Assembly: GCF_000406165.1 (NCBI RefSeq)
Contig: NZ_CM001977.1
Location: 2,260,015-2,324,014 of the forward strand
Reading direction: 5' to 3'
Length of the DNA: 64,000 nucleotides
Source of the DNA: Dickeya zeae NCPPB 2538
GTDB taxonomy: Bacteria > Pseudomonadota > Gammaproteobacteria > Enterobacterales > Enterobacteriaceae
Position numbers and translations under genes: made by a program. Under the pieces are notes generated by a model, which saw only the letters and a list, made by a program, of their open reading frames with translations, had not been told where the DNA came from and made no database searches. The stretch's first letter is position 1. The number at the start of each line of letters is the position of its first letter. This document shows positions 43,264 to 52,703 of this stretch, piece after piece.

Positions 43264-44706
43264 ATGTCCAGACGGCTCAGAAGAACCAAAATCGTTACCA
43301 CGCTGGGGCCGGCTACGGACCGCGACAATAATCTGGAAAAGATCATTGCCGCAGGCGCAAACGTAGTCCGCCTGAACTTTTCTCACGGTACGCCGGAAGA
43401 CCATCTGCTGCGGGCAGACAAAGTTCGCGAAATCGCAGCTAAACTTGGCCGCCATGTTGCCATTCTGGGTGATCTTCAGGGGCCCAAGATTCGTGTATCG
43501 ACCTTCAAAGAAGGGAAAATTTTCCTGAATGTCGGCGACAAGTTCCTGCTGGATGCCAACCTGGAAAAAGGCGAAGGCGACAAAGAGAGAGTGGGTATCG
43601 ACTATAAAGGATTACCCAACGATGTGGTTCCAGGTGATATTCTGCTGCTGGATGATGGCCGTGTGCAGTTAAAAGTACTGGCAGTCGATGGCATGAAAGT
43701 GTTCACCGAAGTCACTGTCGGCGGCCCGCTGTCTAACAACAAAGGCATCAACAAACTCGGTGGCGGCCTGTCGGCGGAAGCGCTGACGGAAAAAGATAAA
43801 GCAGACATCGTTACTGCAGCCAAAATCGGCGTAGATTTCCTGGCAGTCTCCTTTCCTCGTACTGGCGAAGACCTGCACTATGCCCGTCGTCTGGCTCGCG
43901 AAGCTGGTAGCAACGCCAAAATCGTTTCCAAAGTAGAACGTGCGGAAGCCGTATCAACGGATGAAGCGATGGATGACATTATCCTTGCTTCTGATGTGGT
44001 CATGGTTGCTCGTGGTGATCTGGGCGTGGAAATCGGCGACCCGGAACTGGTCGGTATCCAGAAAAAACTGATTCGCCGTGCTCGTCAGTTGAACCGTTCC
44101 GTTATTACGGCGACGCAGATGATGGAGTCGATGATCACCAATCCGATGCCAACCCGCGCGGAAGTGATGGACGTCGCCAACGCCGTACTCGACGGCACCG
44201 ATGCCGTGATGCTCTCTGCAGAAACTGCGGCGGGTCAGTACCCGGCAGAGACAGTTGCCGCGATGGCTAAAGTGTGTCTGGGCGCAGAAAAGATCCCCAG
44301 CATCAATGTCTCCAAGCATCGCCTTGACGTGCAGTTCGATAACGTGGAAGAGTCAATCGCCATGTCCGCTATGTATGCGGCCAACCACCTTAACGGTGTG
44401 ACCGCGATTATCGCCATGACCGAATCCGGCCGCACCGCACTGATGATGTCTCGTATCAGTTCAGGCCTGCCGATTTTTGCCATGTCGCGTCATGAGCATA
44501 CCCTTAACCTGACTGCCTTGTACCGCGGTGTCACTCCGGTGCAGTTCACCAGCTATACCGATGGCGTCGCTGCGGCGAATGATGCGGTACTGCTGCTGCG
44601 TGACAAAGGCTTCCTGGTCTCCGGCGATCTGGTTATCGTGACCCAAGGGGACGTGATGGGAACGGTCGGAACCACCAATACTGTGCGCGTACTGCGGGTT
44701 GAATAA
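43264..44706 (+). CDS. pykA: Pyruvate kinase II
   Basis: 480 residues, as E. coli PykA. Converts phosphoenolpyruvate and ADP to pyruvate and ATP; the PykA isozyme is activated by AMP. The catalytic core carries VRLNFSHG (about 33-40), KVERAEAV (about 220-227), MVARGDLGVE and TATQMMESM. ATG 43264 gives MSRRLRRTKI; the ORF extends 20 codons further upstream. Followed by a terminator. Confidence 0.96.
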   Translation: MSRRLRRTKIVTTLGPATDRDNNLEKIIAAGANVVRLNFSHGTPEDHLLRADKVREIAAKLGRHVAILGDLQGPKIRVSTFKEGKIFLNVGDKFLLDANLEKGEGDKERVGIDYKGLPNDVVPGDILLLDDGRVQLKVLAVDGMKVFTEVTVGGPLSNNKGINKLGGGLSAEALTEKDKADIVTAAKIGVDFLAVSFPRTGEDLHYARRLAREAGSNAKIVSKVERAEAVSTDEAMDDIILASDVVMVARGDLGVEIGDPELVGIQKKLIRRARQLNRSVITATQMMESMITNPMPTRAEVMDVANAVLDGTDAVMLSAETAAGQYPAETVAAMAKVCLGAEKIPSINVSKHRLDVQFDNVEESIAMSAMYAANHLNGVTAIIAMTESGRTALMMSRISSGLPIFAMSRHEHTLNLTALYRGVTPVQFTSYTDGVAAANDAVLLLRDKGFLVSGDLVIVTQGDVMGTVGTTNTVRVLRVE

Positions 44707-44770
44707 CCGCCTATAGGCAACGCCGGTGATACCCGGTAATCGCACTATCGTGCATCTTAGGTAGTAATAA

Positions 44771-44800
44771 ATGGGGCTGTTGACGCTGCCCCATTTTTTT
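44771..44800 (+). terminator. Rho-independent terminator after pykA
   Basis: Stem ATGGGGC / GCCCCAT with a 10-base loop, then T7. Confidence 0.85.
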
Positions 44801-44859
44801 ACTCATTCACCAGTGGCACCCTCTACCCTGCGTTCGTTTTTTGCCTGATCCACGTAGGG

Positions 44860-45282
44860 CTAACGCGCCCCCGCCACAGGCTCGCTATCTAGCCCACCGG
44901 AGAGATTGGCGCGGCTACGTTTGATCTGTCCGTTGCTGTAATACACGTCATAACCACCAGAAAGATTGCTACGACTGGTACTGCTTGAACCATCACTGTA
45001 GTTGGTATCCAATCCACCAGAGCGATTTGCACGACTGGTGCTACTGGTACCGTCACTAAAGTGGGTATCGTAGCCACCCGACAGATTAGCCCGGCTGGTA
45101 CTACTTCGCCCATCACTGTAGTGGGTATCAAATCCCCCCGATAGATTAGTACGACTGGTCGATGTAGAGCCGTCGTTATAGCGACAATCCTGACCACCGG
45201 ACAGATTGGCGCGACAACTCTCCGCCAGGGAAAAAGGAATATGTGCAGTCAGTAACGCAAGACATAAAAGTGATTTATTCAT
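44860..45282 (-). CDS. Secreted protein made of 20-residue tandem repeats
   Basis: 140 residues. Signal peptide MNKSLLCLALLTAHIPFSLA (about residues 1-20), then five tandem 20-residue units and a partial one. The unit consensus is RANLSGGYDTHYSDGSSSTS. The DNA repeats with a 60-bp period. The first unit carries two Cys (ESCRANLSGGQDCRY), probably forming a disulfide. The conserved SGG and YSDG steps resemble short beta-hairpin repeats, but no known family was identified. ATG 45282 is the start of the signal peptide. Unknown function; periplasmic or secreted. Confidence 0.75.
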   Translation of the reverse strand: MNKSLLCLALLTAHIPFSLAESCRANLSGGQDCRYNDGSTSTSRTNLSGGFDTHYSDGRSSTSRANLSGGYDTHFSDGTSSTSRANRSGGLDTNYSDGSSSTSRSNLSGGYDVYYSNGQIKRSRANLSGGLDSEPVAGAR

Positions 45283-45307
45283 AAAAACCAACCTTTCATC
45301 CAAAAGG

Positions 45308-45372
45308 GATATATACCCTTCATACGCCGAGTTGCAGGCATGTGGCTGCACTACTCGAATTATTTTGGGTAT
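45308..45372. repeat. Interspersed palindromic repeat, copy B
   Basis: Ends in ATATACCC and GGGTATA as inverted termini, with inner blocks CTTCATACGCCGAGTTGCAG and ACTACTCGAATTATTTT. Shares these with copy A at 10990-11074. It lies just upstream of the repeat-protein gene. Confidence 0.72.
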
Positions 45373-45538
45373 AACACCAGTCAGGAATAGCGTTCTGGTT
45401 ATCTGGCAAATTGGGCTTCATTGCCATAACACCTATCGCTATTTCCTGACCGGTAAATTATTGCCATCTGCGCAAATACTACTGTTTCTTTTATTATTGC
45501 GCGATGTTCATCTTATTGTTTATTGACCAACGGACGTT

Positions 45539-45943
45539 TTATTGGGCATTCGTGGTGGTATTTTTTATGTCGTCCTGTTTTTCTCCGGTACTGGCTTTCG
45601 TTTTTTCCCTGGTATTAGCGCTATCAGTATGATGTTTTTTCACCACCTTCTTCGCTGACTTCTCTTCAGCTTTCGTTTGTGTTTGTGCCGTGGCCTTTTC
45701 AGGTTTTATGGTTGCATCCCCACTGGCATTGGCTTTCACGGCTGATGCGTCAAGCTCTGCCCGTTTGGCTGCGTCCGTGTTGGCTTTATCCACCGCCTTA
45801 CCCAGTGAAGACTCCGCCGATGCGGGTGTCGTACTGGCTGCCGTGGCGTTAGTTGCGCTTTTTTCCACCGTGGTGGTCGCTGCGTTGGCAGTTACATAAG
45901 TCGTTGCCAGTAAAACGCCTAAAAACAGTGGTTTCAGATTCAT
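45539..45943 (-). CDS. Small Ala/Thr/Lys-rich periplasmic protein
   Basis: 134 residues. Signal peptide with cleavage after VTANA (about residue 21), then a low-complexity mature chain rich in Ala, Thr and Lys (EKSATNATAAS, AKRAELDASAVKANASG, KKVVKKHHTDSANTREK). Probably extended or helical and basic; no domain found. It recalls small exported stress proteins by composition only. Divergent from nothing close; a 350-bp AT-rich gap lies upstream. Confidence 0.62.
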   Translation of the reverse strand: MNLKPLFLGVLLATTYVTANAATTTVEKSATNATAASTTPASAESSLGKAVDKANTDAAKRAELDASAVKANASGDATIKPEKATAQTQTKAEEKSAKKVVKKHHTDSANTREKTKASTGEKQDDIKNTTTNAQ

Positions 45944-46289
45944 GGTTGAAATCCTTCAGCAGAAATTTTTTTATTAGCCGGAATTAAATAAGCAATCTCA
46001 CATTATTTATGGTGGCTAACGGTTGAAGTCATAACAGAGCGGCTTCGGGGGTTATTAAATCAAAAGCGATAATAAAAAGAATATGGAATAGTCTGAGAAA
46101 AAAAGAGCGGTATTCAACGCTATTTTTAAATTTTTTTATAAGTTCCAGCGGTTATTAAATTAAGCAGAGGTTAACTGTTACAGATTATGTATTTCCTGTC
46201 GAGTCTTATGTACCGGACACCTACGTGTTGGGTACACAGCACAAAAATAGCATCTTAAAAACGCAGATAAGGCAACCTATAACCCGGTG
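45944..46289. other. AT-rich intergenic region between 45943 and the lpxM terminator
   Basis: Presumably holds the promoter of the gene at 45539-45943. No credible coding frame or RNA was seen in its 346 bases. Confidence 0.5.
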
Positions 46290-46330
46290 AAAACCAATAA
46301 GGGCGATACTTATGGTATCGCCCTTATTGG
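46290..46330 (-). terminator. Terminator after lpxM
   Basis: Perfect 16-bp stem CCAATAAGGGCGATAC / GTATCGCCCTTATTGG with a 5-base loop; on the minus strand it is followed by TTTT. It lies 26 bases after the lpxM stop. Confidence 0.85.
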
Positions 46331-46356
46331 CTGAGCTCTTAAACCACGCGTATGAT

Positions 46357-47343
46357 TTATTTCTTGCGCGGGTACAAATCTTTGCGCAAATAGGGCTCAG
46401 TTTCCCCCGGTTTACGGGTTTTCAACAGCTTCAGAATCCAGGTGTACTGCTCAGGATTCGGCGCCACCAGATGCTCGACTTCTTCATTCATACGACGGGC
46501 GATAGTATGATCGTCTGCGCCATTGATGTCGCTCATTGGCGGGCGGATATAGATATCCAGTTGTGACGTTTTGCCGTTATAGACCGGAAACAGCGGTACG
46601 ATTTCAGCCCGGCAGACCTTCATCAAACGGCCAATAGCAGGGAGTGTCGCTTTATAGGTCGCAAAGAAATCGACGAACTCGCTATGCTCCACGCCATGAT
46701 CCTGATCTGGCAGATAATACCCCCAATACCCTTCGCGCACCGACCCAATAAACGGCTTGATTCCATCATTACGGGTATGCAGACGACCACCAAAACGACG
46801 GCGCAAGGTATTCCACAAATAATCCTGTAGCGGGTTTTTCTGATTGTGCATCATGGCCGCCATTTTCTGACCTTGCCAACTCATCAGCATCGCGGGGATA
46901 TCGACAGCCCAGCCATGTGGCACCATGAAAATAATATTACGCTGCTGCTCCCGCAACGCATCGACAATCTCCATACCGTGCCAGCAAACGCGACGATAAG
47001 CGTGGCTTGCTGGCAATATTGCCAGTTCCACCATCATCAACATCGCCTGCGGCGCGGTCGCAAACATTTCATCAATAATATGCTCGCGTTCGTTTTCCGT
47101 CAGTTGCGGCATGCATAACAACAAATTGATGCGTGCGCGCCGCCTGGCACCTTTAGAAAATCGCCCTACCCACCGACCTAGCGTCCCCAGGATAGGATCG
47201 CGCAGACGGGCGGGAATACATGCCAGCAGTGCCATTACCCCGACCACCAACCAAATTCCCCAGTAACGCGGATGCAAAAAAGCCGACGTAAACTGTGGGA
47301 TGAATTCAGCGTTGGTTTTTCTTTCTTTCTTCTCTTGTTCCAT
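46357..47343 (-). CDS. lpxM: Lipid A myristoyltransferase LpxM (MsbB)
   Basis: 328 residues (E. coli 323). Late acyltransferase that adds the secondary acyl chain to lipid A at the inner membrane. One N-terminal membrane segment (about residues 27-47) and the conserved catalytic FMVPHGWAVDIPAM (about 132-145). Also QGQKMAAMMHNQ and YYLPDQDHG. ATG 47343 (MEQEKKERK) matches the family start, though the ribosome binding site is weak; the ORF begins six codons earlier. Located between pykA and mepM as in E. coli. Confidence 0.94.
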   Translation of the reverse strand: MEQEKKERKTNAEFIPQFTSAFLHPRYWGIWLVVGVMALLACIPARLRDPILGTLGRWVGRFSKGARRRARINLLLCMPQLTENEREHIIDEMFATAPQAMLMMVELAILPASHAYRRVCWHGMEIVDALREQQRNIIFMVPHGWAVDIPAMLMSWQGQKMAAMMHNQKNPLQDYLWNTLRRRFGGRLHTRNDGIKPFIGSVREGYWGYYLPDQDHGVEHSEFVDFFATYKATLPAIGRLMKVCRAEIVPLFPVYNGKTSQLDIYIRPPMSDINGADDHTIARRMNEEVEHLVAPNPEQYTWILKLLKTRKPGETEPYLRKDLYPRKK

Positions 47344-47439
47344 GCAACCACTCTTCATCACAAAATCGGGTTAATGATAATCGCTACCCGATGTTTTGCA
47401 ATTGAACACGCACTGGCCAGACATTTGCCCGTACGTGAT

Positions 47440-47473
47440 AAAAAAACAGCCGGCAGCGTTGACTGCCGGCTGT
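47440..47473 (-). terminator. Terminator after mepM
   Basis: On the minus strand, ACAGCCGGCAG pairs with CTGCCGGCTGT across a 6-base loop and ends in a run of T. Placed 20 bases after the mepM stop. Confidence 0.85.
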
Positions 47474-47492
47474 CAATCATCCACAACGACAC

Positions 47493-48911
47493 TCAGTCCA
47501 GTTGCAGTTGAGGTAGAACTTCGCGCACATGCGCCAGATAATCACGACGTTCTTTACCCATCAAGCCCTCAGAGCGTGGCAATTTCGCTGTGAGCGGGTT
47601 AACCGCCTGCTGGTTAATCCACAGTTCATAATGCAGATGTGGGCCAGTTGAGCGTCCGGTATTGCCGGATAACCCAATTCGGTCGCCGCGTTTCACCTTC
47701 TGCCCTGGCTTCACCAGCAAGCGGGTCATATGCATATAGCGGGTGGTATACTGACGCCCGTGACGCAAGGCGACGAAATTACCGGCCTCGCTATCACGCT
47801 CTGCAACAACCACTTCACCATCACCCACCGCCAGCACCGGGGTGCCTACCGGCATAGAAAAGTCGACGCCACGGTGCGGCGCAATGCGGCCGGTGACCGG
47901 ATTGAGACGACGTGGATTGAAATTAGAAGACACCTTGAACTGCTTCATGGTGGGAAAGCGCAGGAATCCACGCGTCAGGCCTGAACCTTCCCGGTCGTAG
48001 AATTTGCCGTCTTCAGCGCGGAACGCATAGTAATTTTTCCCGCCTGTACGCAAGCGAACGCCCTGCAACTCACTCTGCTCGCTGTGACCATCCAGGATCT
48101 CGCGGGAAATCAACACAGCAAAGCTATCGTCTTTACGCAACTTGCGGAAATCCAGTTGCCATTGCAATGCACGAATCACTTCGCGCACTTCGCTACTGGT
48201 CAACCCAGCAGCCTGAGCACTGCTGGCAAAACTGCCGTCGAGCCGTCCGGTCAGCACCTTGTTTTGCCAGTCGCCCTCAACGTTTTCGATTTCCTCACGG
48301 AAGGCGTCGCCGCTGCGAGTATACGTGCGGCTTTCACGTCGAGAAACTTGCCAGGTCAGGGTTTGCAACGCACCATCTACATCCAACGTCCAGCTCAATT
48401 GCTGGCCAATTTTTAAATTCCGCAGCGCCGCATTCTTGTCCGCCAGTGCGGCAATATCGGACATATCAATGCCATACTGGGTCAGAATACTGCTTAGTGT
48501 GTCACCGGTAGAAACAACGTACTCATGCGTATTATCAGAGTCTTTGTCATCCAGCTCGTCGCTGGCAATACCATTAGTCGTTGAGGGTTGGTCCAGCGGT
48601 TCACTGTTAACTTCGGAAACATCCGTCGTTGGTGCAGAGGCAGCCGTTTGCTGGGCAGCGACAGGCGGCAACGGATTACTGTCCAGAGGTTCACTGGCAG
48701 GAGGGTTCAGAGCCTGGCTCTGGGTCTGTGTTTGCGTTTTTTCGCTTTCCGCGTCTCTTACGATAACAGGTGCGTCATTGACTGGTGGATATGTCATTGG
48801 CCGCCAGACAGCGGCGGCCAGTGTAACAACAGTCAGTGACCCCAACATCACACGGTGAGGTCGGGGCAGGCTGTTATACGCCAGAGCGATAGTTCGGACT
48901 ATCTGCTGCAC
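47493..48911 (-). CDS. mepM: Murein DD-endopeptidase MepM
   Basis: 472 residues (E. coli 440). Cuts peptide cross-links to allow cell-wall growth. One N-terminal membrane anchor (about residues 17-37), then a low-complexity Pro/Gln/Ser/Thr stretch (about 50-130). Next a LysM domain (EYVVSTGDTLSSILTQYG, about 130-147) and a C-terminal M23 domain with zinc ligands in HRGVDF (His and Asp) and HLHYELW (about 370-430). The linker is longer than in E. coli. Next to znuA as in E. coli. Confidence 0.94.
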   Translation of the reverse strand: MQQIVRTIALAYNSLPRPHRVMLGSLTVVTLAAAVWRPMTYPPVNDAPVIVRDAESEKTQTQTQSQALNPPASEPLDSNPLPPVAAQQTAASAPTTDVSEVNSEPLDQPSTTNGIASDELDDKDSDNTHEYVVSTGDTLSSILTQYGIDMSDIAALADKNAALRNLKIGQQLSWTLDVDGALQTLTWQVSRRESRTYTRSGDAFREEIENVEGDWQNKVLTGRLDGSFASSAQAAGLTSSEVREVIRALQWQLDFRKLRKDDSFAVLISREILDGHSEQSELQGVRLRTGGKNYYAFRAEDGKFYDREGSGLTRGFLRFPTMKQFKVSSNFNPRRLNPVTGRIAPHRGVDFSMPVGTPVLAVGDGEVVVAERDSEAGNFVALRHGRQYTTRYMHMTRLLVKPGQKVKRGDRIGLSGNTGRSTGPHLHYELWINQQAVNPLTAKLPRSEGLMGKERRDYLAHVREVLPQLQLD

Positions 48912-48923
48912 TTATTCCTATCC

Positions 48924-49949
48924 TCATGATTTTTCCTTCAGGCAGCTCAAATACTGTTCAGACAGTTGCGACAGAAAACGCACATAGCTGTCTTGATCCA
49001 GTGCAATGTCACTTCCCAATGGGTCCAGCACGCCGATGCGCACGTCAGTTCCCTTGGCGACAGCATTGATGACCGCTGGCCTGAATTGTGGTTCAGCAAA
49101 AACGCAAACCGCTTTATGCTCAACCAACTGTGTTCGTATTTGGTTTAAACGCTGTGCGCCGGGTGCAATAGCCGGGTTGATAGTAAAATGCCCCAGCGGG
49201 GTCAACCCGTAATGCTGTTCGAAGTAGCCATAGGCATCGTGGAACACGAAATACCCCTTGCCACGCACAGGCGTCAGCATATTAACAATATTTTTATCTG
49301 CCTGTGCAAGTTTCTCAGTGAATTTACGCAGATTTGCATCCAGTTTGTCTTTATTCTGCGGCATGAGTTCCACTAATTTTGCATGAATCGCAATGGCCGA
49401 CGCCTGCGCCATTTCCGGCGACAGCCAGATATGCATATTAAACTCACCGTGATGATGCCCATCATCATCGCTATCCTGATGATTTTCAGGCTCATTGCTG
49501 TGATCATGCTCGAGGCTGGCGTGATTGTCATGATCAGCGTCATGATGCGTATCATTTTCTGCTGCCGCCTGTTCAGGATGTGATTCTTGTAACAATAGCG
49601 TGCGGATTGCCGGTTGCTGGCTTAAGGCGATTTGCCGCTCTGCAGGTAATGGCTGTAACGCTTTAGATAGAAAGGCTTCCATTTCTGGACCGACCCAGAT
49701 AACCAGTTGCGCCGATTTAAGGCGCTGTACATCAGACGGACGTAGTGCATAATCATGCGGCGATGCGCCGTCCGGGAGTAGCACTTCCGTGGGTGTCACA
49801 CCGTCGGCGATAGCGGCGGCAATAAATGCCAGCGGGCGGATAGAGGTGACCACGGCAGCACAGGCCGTCGACGCACTAGCCAAAGCAGCCAATAATGCAC
49901 CCGTGGCGAGCACGGTGTTTAGCCATTTATAATGAGTTATTCGCAACAT
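48924..49949 (-). CDS. znuA: Zinc ABC transporter, periplasmic binding protein ZnuA
   Basis: 341 residues. Signal peptide ending near STACA (about residue 31) and the cluster A-I metal-binding fold. Zinc-ligand His in SPHDYALRPS (about 63), His in NMHIWLSPEM (about 172), and Asp/Glu in the C-terminal half. A large His/Asp/Glu-rich charged loop, about residues 122-168 (ESHPEQAA ... DDDGHHHGEF), is the zinc-collecting loop typical of enterobacterial ZnuA. Divergent from znuCB across a Zur operator. Confidence 0.95.
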   Translation of the reverse strand: MLRITHYKWLNTVLATGALLAALASASTACAAVVTSIRPLAFIAAAIADGVTPTEVLLPDGASPHDYALRPSDVQRLKSAQLVIWVGPEMEAFLSKALQPLPAERQIALSQQPAIRTLLLQESHPEQAAAENDTHHDADHDNHASLEHDHSNEPENHQDSDDDGHHHGEFNMHIWLSPEMAQASAIAIHAKLVELMPQNKDKLDANLRKFTEKLAQADKNIVNMLTPVRGKGYFVFHDAYGYFEQHYGLTPLGHFTINPAIAPGAQRLNQIRTQLVEHKAVCVFAEPQFRPAVINAVAKGTDVRIGVLDPLGSDIALDQDSYVRFLSQLSEQYLSCLKEKS

Positions 49950-49978
49950 ACCTAATCATCCGTCGATTTATTAACAAA

Positions 49979-50001
49979 AACGCGTTATATTATAACGTCA
50001 C
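49979..50001. promoter_or_regulatory. Zur box between znuA and znuCB
   Basis: Core GTTATATTATAAC fits the Zur consensus (GAAATGTTATANTATAACATTTC core). Situated 35 bp from the znuA start and 28 bp from znuC, so one site can repress both transcripts when zinc is plentiful. Confidence 0.85.
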
Positions 50002-50024
50002 ACATCCTCTGCAAACAGAATTCT

Positions 50025-50783
50025 ATGTCAACGCTGGTTTCACTGGAAAATATTGGCGTGCAGTTTGGCAACAAATCTGTACTCAATGATATTTCTTTTA
50101 CATTGCAGGCTGGTCGTATTTTGACGTTGCTTGGGCCAAATGGCGCGGGGAAATCCACGCTGGTAAGGGTGGTGCTGGGTTTGCAACCTCCCACCCGCGG
50201 TACACTGACGCGGTCTGCGGGTCTTGGCATTGGGTATGTACCGCAAAAACTGCATCTGGACCCTACCTTGCCCTTAACGGTAAAACGCTTTATGCAATTA
50301 CGCCCAGGGGTGAAGACGCAAGACATTATGCCGGCATTAAAACGTGTGCAGGCAGGCCATCTGCTTGAACAGCCGATGCAAAAGCTCTCGGGTGGCGAAA
50401 CCCAACGCGTTTTGTTAGCGCGCGCGATCCTCGCCCGTCCACAACTGTTGGTGTTGGACGAACCCACGCAGGGGGTCGACGTCAATGGACAGTTGGCGTT
50501 GTACGAGCTGATTAATCAATTGCGGCAAGAGTACCAATGCGGTGTGTTAATGGTTTCCCACGATCTGCATCTGGTGATGGCGAAAACCGATGAGGTTCTG
50601 TGTCTTAATCAACATATTTGTTGTTCGGGCACGCCGGAAGTCGTGTCGCTGCACCCGGAATTTTTAGCCATGTTCGGCCACCGTGGTGCCGGACAGCTGG
50701 CTATTTACCGCCATCATCACAATCACCGTCACGATCTGAACGGAAAAATTATCTTAAAACGACAGGATGGTAATAACGCATGA
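50025..50783 (+). CDS. znuC: Zinc ABC transporter ATPase ZnuC
   Basis: 252 residues. Walker A GPNGAGKSTL (about residues 37-46), signature LSGGETQRVLLARAI (about 122-136), Walker B LLVLDEPTQGVD and switch His in VSHDLH. The His-rich C-terminus (YRHHHNHRHDLN) may bind zinc. Overlaps znuB by four bases (ATGA at 50780-50783). Confidence 0.96.
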   Translation: MSTLVSLENIGVQFGNKSVLNDISFTLQAGRILTLLGPNGAGKSTLVRVVLGLQPPTRGTLTRSAGLGIGYVPQKLHLDPTLPLTVKRFMQLRPGVKTQDIMPALKRVQAGHLLEQPMQKLSGGETQRVLLARAILARPQLLVLDEPTQGVDVNGQLALYELINQLRQEYQCGVLMVSHDLHLVMAKTDEVLCLNQHICCSGTPEVVSLHPEFLAMFGHRGAGQLAIYRHHHNHRHDLNGKIILKRQDGNNA

Positions 50784-51565
50784 TTGAGTTGTTGTTGCCC
50801 GGCTGGCTGGCAGGGGTATGTCTGGCTGTGGCGGCAGGTCCGCTTGGTTCTTTTGTCGTGTGGCGCCGTATGTCCTATTTTGGTGATACTCTCGCCCATG
50901 CTTCATTACTCGGCGTCGCGATAGGGTTATTGTTAGGCGTTAACCTGTTCTATGCGGTGATCGCCATTACCCTGTTGCTGGCGGTGGGTCTGGTCTGGTT
51001 GGAGAGACGCCCAGGACTAGCGATCGATACCCTGCTCGGCATTATGGCGCACAGTGCACTGTCATTGGGTCTGGTAGTAGTCAGTCTGATGAATAATGTC
51101 CGCGTCGACCTGATGGCGTATTTGTTTGGCGACCTGCTGGCCGTCACCAGTGAAGATTTGTGGCTGATAGGGCCGGGTGTACTGCTGGTACTCGCTGTGT
51201 TGGGGTGGCAGTGGCAGGCGCTACTCTCCATGACAGTCAGCCCTGAACTGGCGCACGTTGACGGTGTAGCTATCGCTCGCACCAAACTGATTCTGATGCT
51301 GGTCACCGCATTAACCATCGGGCTGGCGATGAAATTTGTCGGTGCACTGATCATCACTTCACTGTTGATTATCCCTGCCGCTACCGCACGCCGATTTTCC
51401 CGCACACCGGAACAGATGGCTCTTTGCGCGATGGGCGCAGGTATTCTGGCTGTCACCGGTGGGCTTGCCTTCTCAGCAGAAGCGAATACACCAGCGGGCC
51501 CTTCCGTTGTGCTATGCGCATCACTGCTGTTCATTCTCAGTCTGCTAAAAAAGCAGGCTGCTTGA
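50780..51565 (+). CDS. znuB: Zinc ABC transporter permease ZnuB
   Basis: 261 residues with about eight membrane segments, ABC-3 permease family. The conserved block SFVVWRRMSYFGDTLAHASLLG (about 25-46) is diagnostic. It is translationally coupled to znuC. After it lie 120 non-coding bases before convergent ruvB, with an imperfect inverted repeat at 51620-51645 (GCCGCCAG...CTGGCGGC). Confidence 0.95.
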   Translation: MIELLLPGWLAGVCLAVAAGPLGSFVVWRRMSYFGDTLAHASLLGVAIGLLLGVNLFYAVIAITLLLAVGLVWLERRPGLAIDTLLGIMAHSALSLGLVVVSLMNNVRVDLMAYLFGDLLAVTSEDLWLIGPGVLLVLAVLGWQWQALLSMTVSPELAHVDGVAIARTKLILMLVTALTIGLAMKFVGALIITSLLIIPAATARRFSRTPEQMALCAMGAGILAVTGGLAFSAEANTPAGPSVVLCASLLFILSLLKKQAA

Positions 51566-51616
51566 TCTGGCGTATCGCGCTACGGTAAAACAATCCCCAC
51601 CTGTTGCAAGAACCAG

Positions 51617-51644
51617 AGTTGCCGCCAGCTTATAAACTGGCGGC
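51617..51644. terminator. Hairpin between znuB and ruvB
   Basis: Stem TTGCCGCCAG / CTGGCGGCAA with loop CTTATAAA between two convergent genes; followed by TAACGG rather than T's. Confidence 0.55.
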
Positions 51645-51685
51645 AATAACGGATAGATGTGGTTGACTCTATCGTCTTGTCCTAT

Positions 51686-52696
51686 TTACTCACCATGTTC
51701 ACGAGTTAGCCCGAAATGGCGATAGGCATGCTGTGTCGCAATGCGCCCCCGTGGCGTACGTTGCAGAAAACCCTGCTGAATCAGGTAAGGCTCCAGCACA
51801 TCCTCAATGGTTTCGCGTTCTTCGCCGATAGCCGCCGCCAGATTGTCCAACCCCACCGGACCACCCATAAATTTATCGATAACCGCCAGCAGCAGTTTGC
51901 GGTCCATATAATCAAAACCTTCGGAGTCAACCGCCAGCATATCCAACGCCTGCACAGCGACGTCTGCTGAAATTGCACCGTCTGATTTCACTTCGGAGAA
52001 ATCTCGCACCCGGCGCAGCAGTCGATTAGCGATACGCGGCGTACCGCGTGACCGGCGGGCTATCTCCAGCGCACCGTCACCCGTCATATCCAACCCCAGA
52101 CATTGCGCACTGCGTTGCACGATATGCTGTAAATCAGCCACCTGATAGAACTCGAGGCGCTGCACAATACCAAAACGATCTCGTAGCGGTGATGTCAGCG
52201 AACCCGCGCGGGTTGTCGCACCGACCAACGTAAAAGGCGGCAAATCCAGCTTGATGGAACGTGCCGCTGGCCCCTCACCTATCATGATGTCCAACTGATA
52301 ATCTTCCATCGCAGGATAGAGCACCTCCTCCACCACCGGTGACAGACGATGAATTTCGTCGATAAACAGCACATCATGTGGTTCAAGGTTAGTGAGCAGC
52401 GCCGCTAGATCGCCTGCTTTTTCCAGCACAGGTCCGGAGGTCGTACGCAGATTGACGCCCATCTCGTTAGCGACAATATTCGCCAGTGTGGTTTTCCCCA
52501 ACCCCGGCGGGCCGAAAATCAACAGATGGTCAAGCGCATCACCTCGTTTGCGGGCCGCCTCGATAAAAATCTCCATCTGTTCCCGCACCACCGGCTGTCC
52601 GACATACTCTGACAGCAGCTTAGGACGAATGGCGCGATCCAGTATCTCTTCATCAGAGGCTGCCGCAGGTGAAATCAGACGATCGGCTTCAATCAT
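51686..52696 (-). CDS. ruvB: Holliday junction branch-migration ATPase RuvB
   Basis: 336 residues, as E. coli. AAA+ motor with Walker A GPPGLGKTTL (about residues 62-71), Walker B LFIDEIHR (about 110-117), sensor ATTRAGSLTSPLRDRF (arginine finger region, about 156-171) and C-terminal winged helix. It lies seven bases downstream of ruvA. Transcribed from the LexA-controlled ruvA promoter. Confidence 0.97.
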   Translation of the reverse strand: MIEADRLISPAAASDEEILDRAIRPKLLSEYVGQPVVREQMEIFIEAARKRGDALDHLLIFGPPGLGKTTLANIVANEMGVNLRTTSGPVLEKAGDLAALLTNLEPHDVLFIDEIHRLSPVVEEVLYPAMEDYQLDIMIGEGPAARSIKLDLPPFTLVGATTRAGSLTSPLRDRFGIVQRLEFYQVADLQHIVQRSAQCLGLDMTGDGALEIARRSRGTPRIANRLLRRVRDFSEVKSDGAISADVAVQALDMLAVDSEGFDYMDRKLLLAVIDKFMGGPVGLDNLAAAIGEERETIEDVLEPYLIQQGFLQRTPRGRIATQHAYRHFGLTREHGE

Positions 52697-52703
52697 ATAT
52701 ACC

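Noticed and set aside
44860..45200. CRISPR-like 60-bp periodicity
   Set aside because: The repeats are contiguous and in frame within a secreted protein, with no spacers or cas genes.
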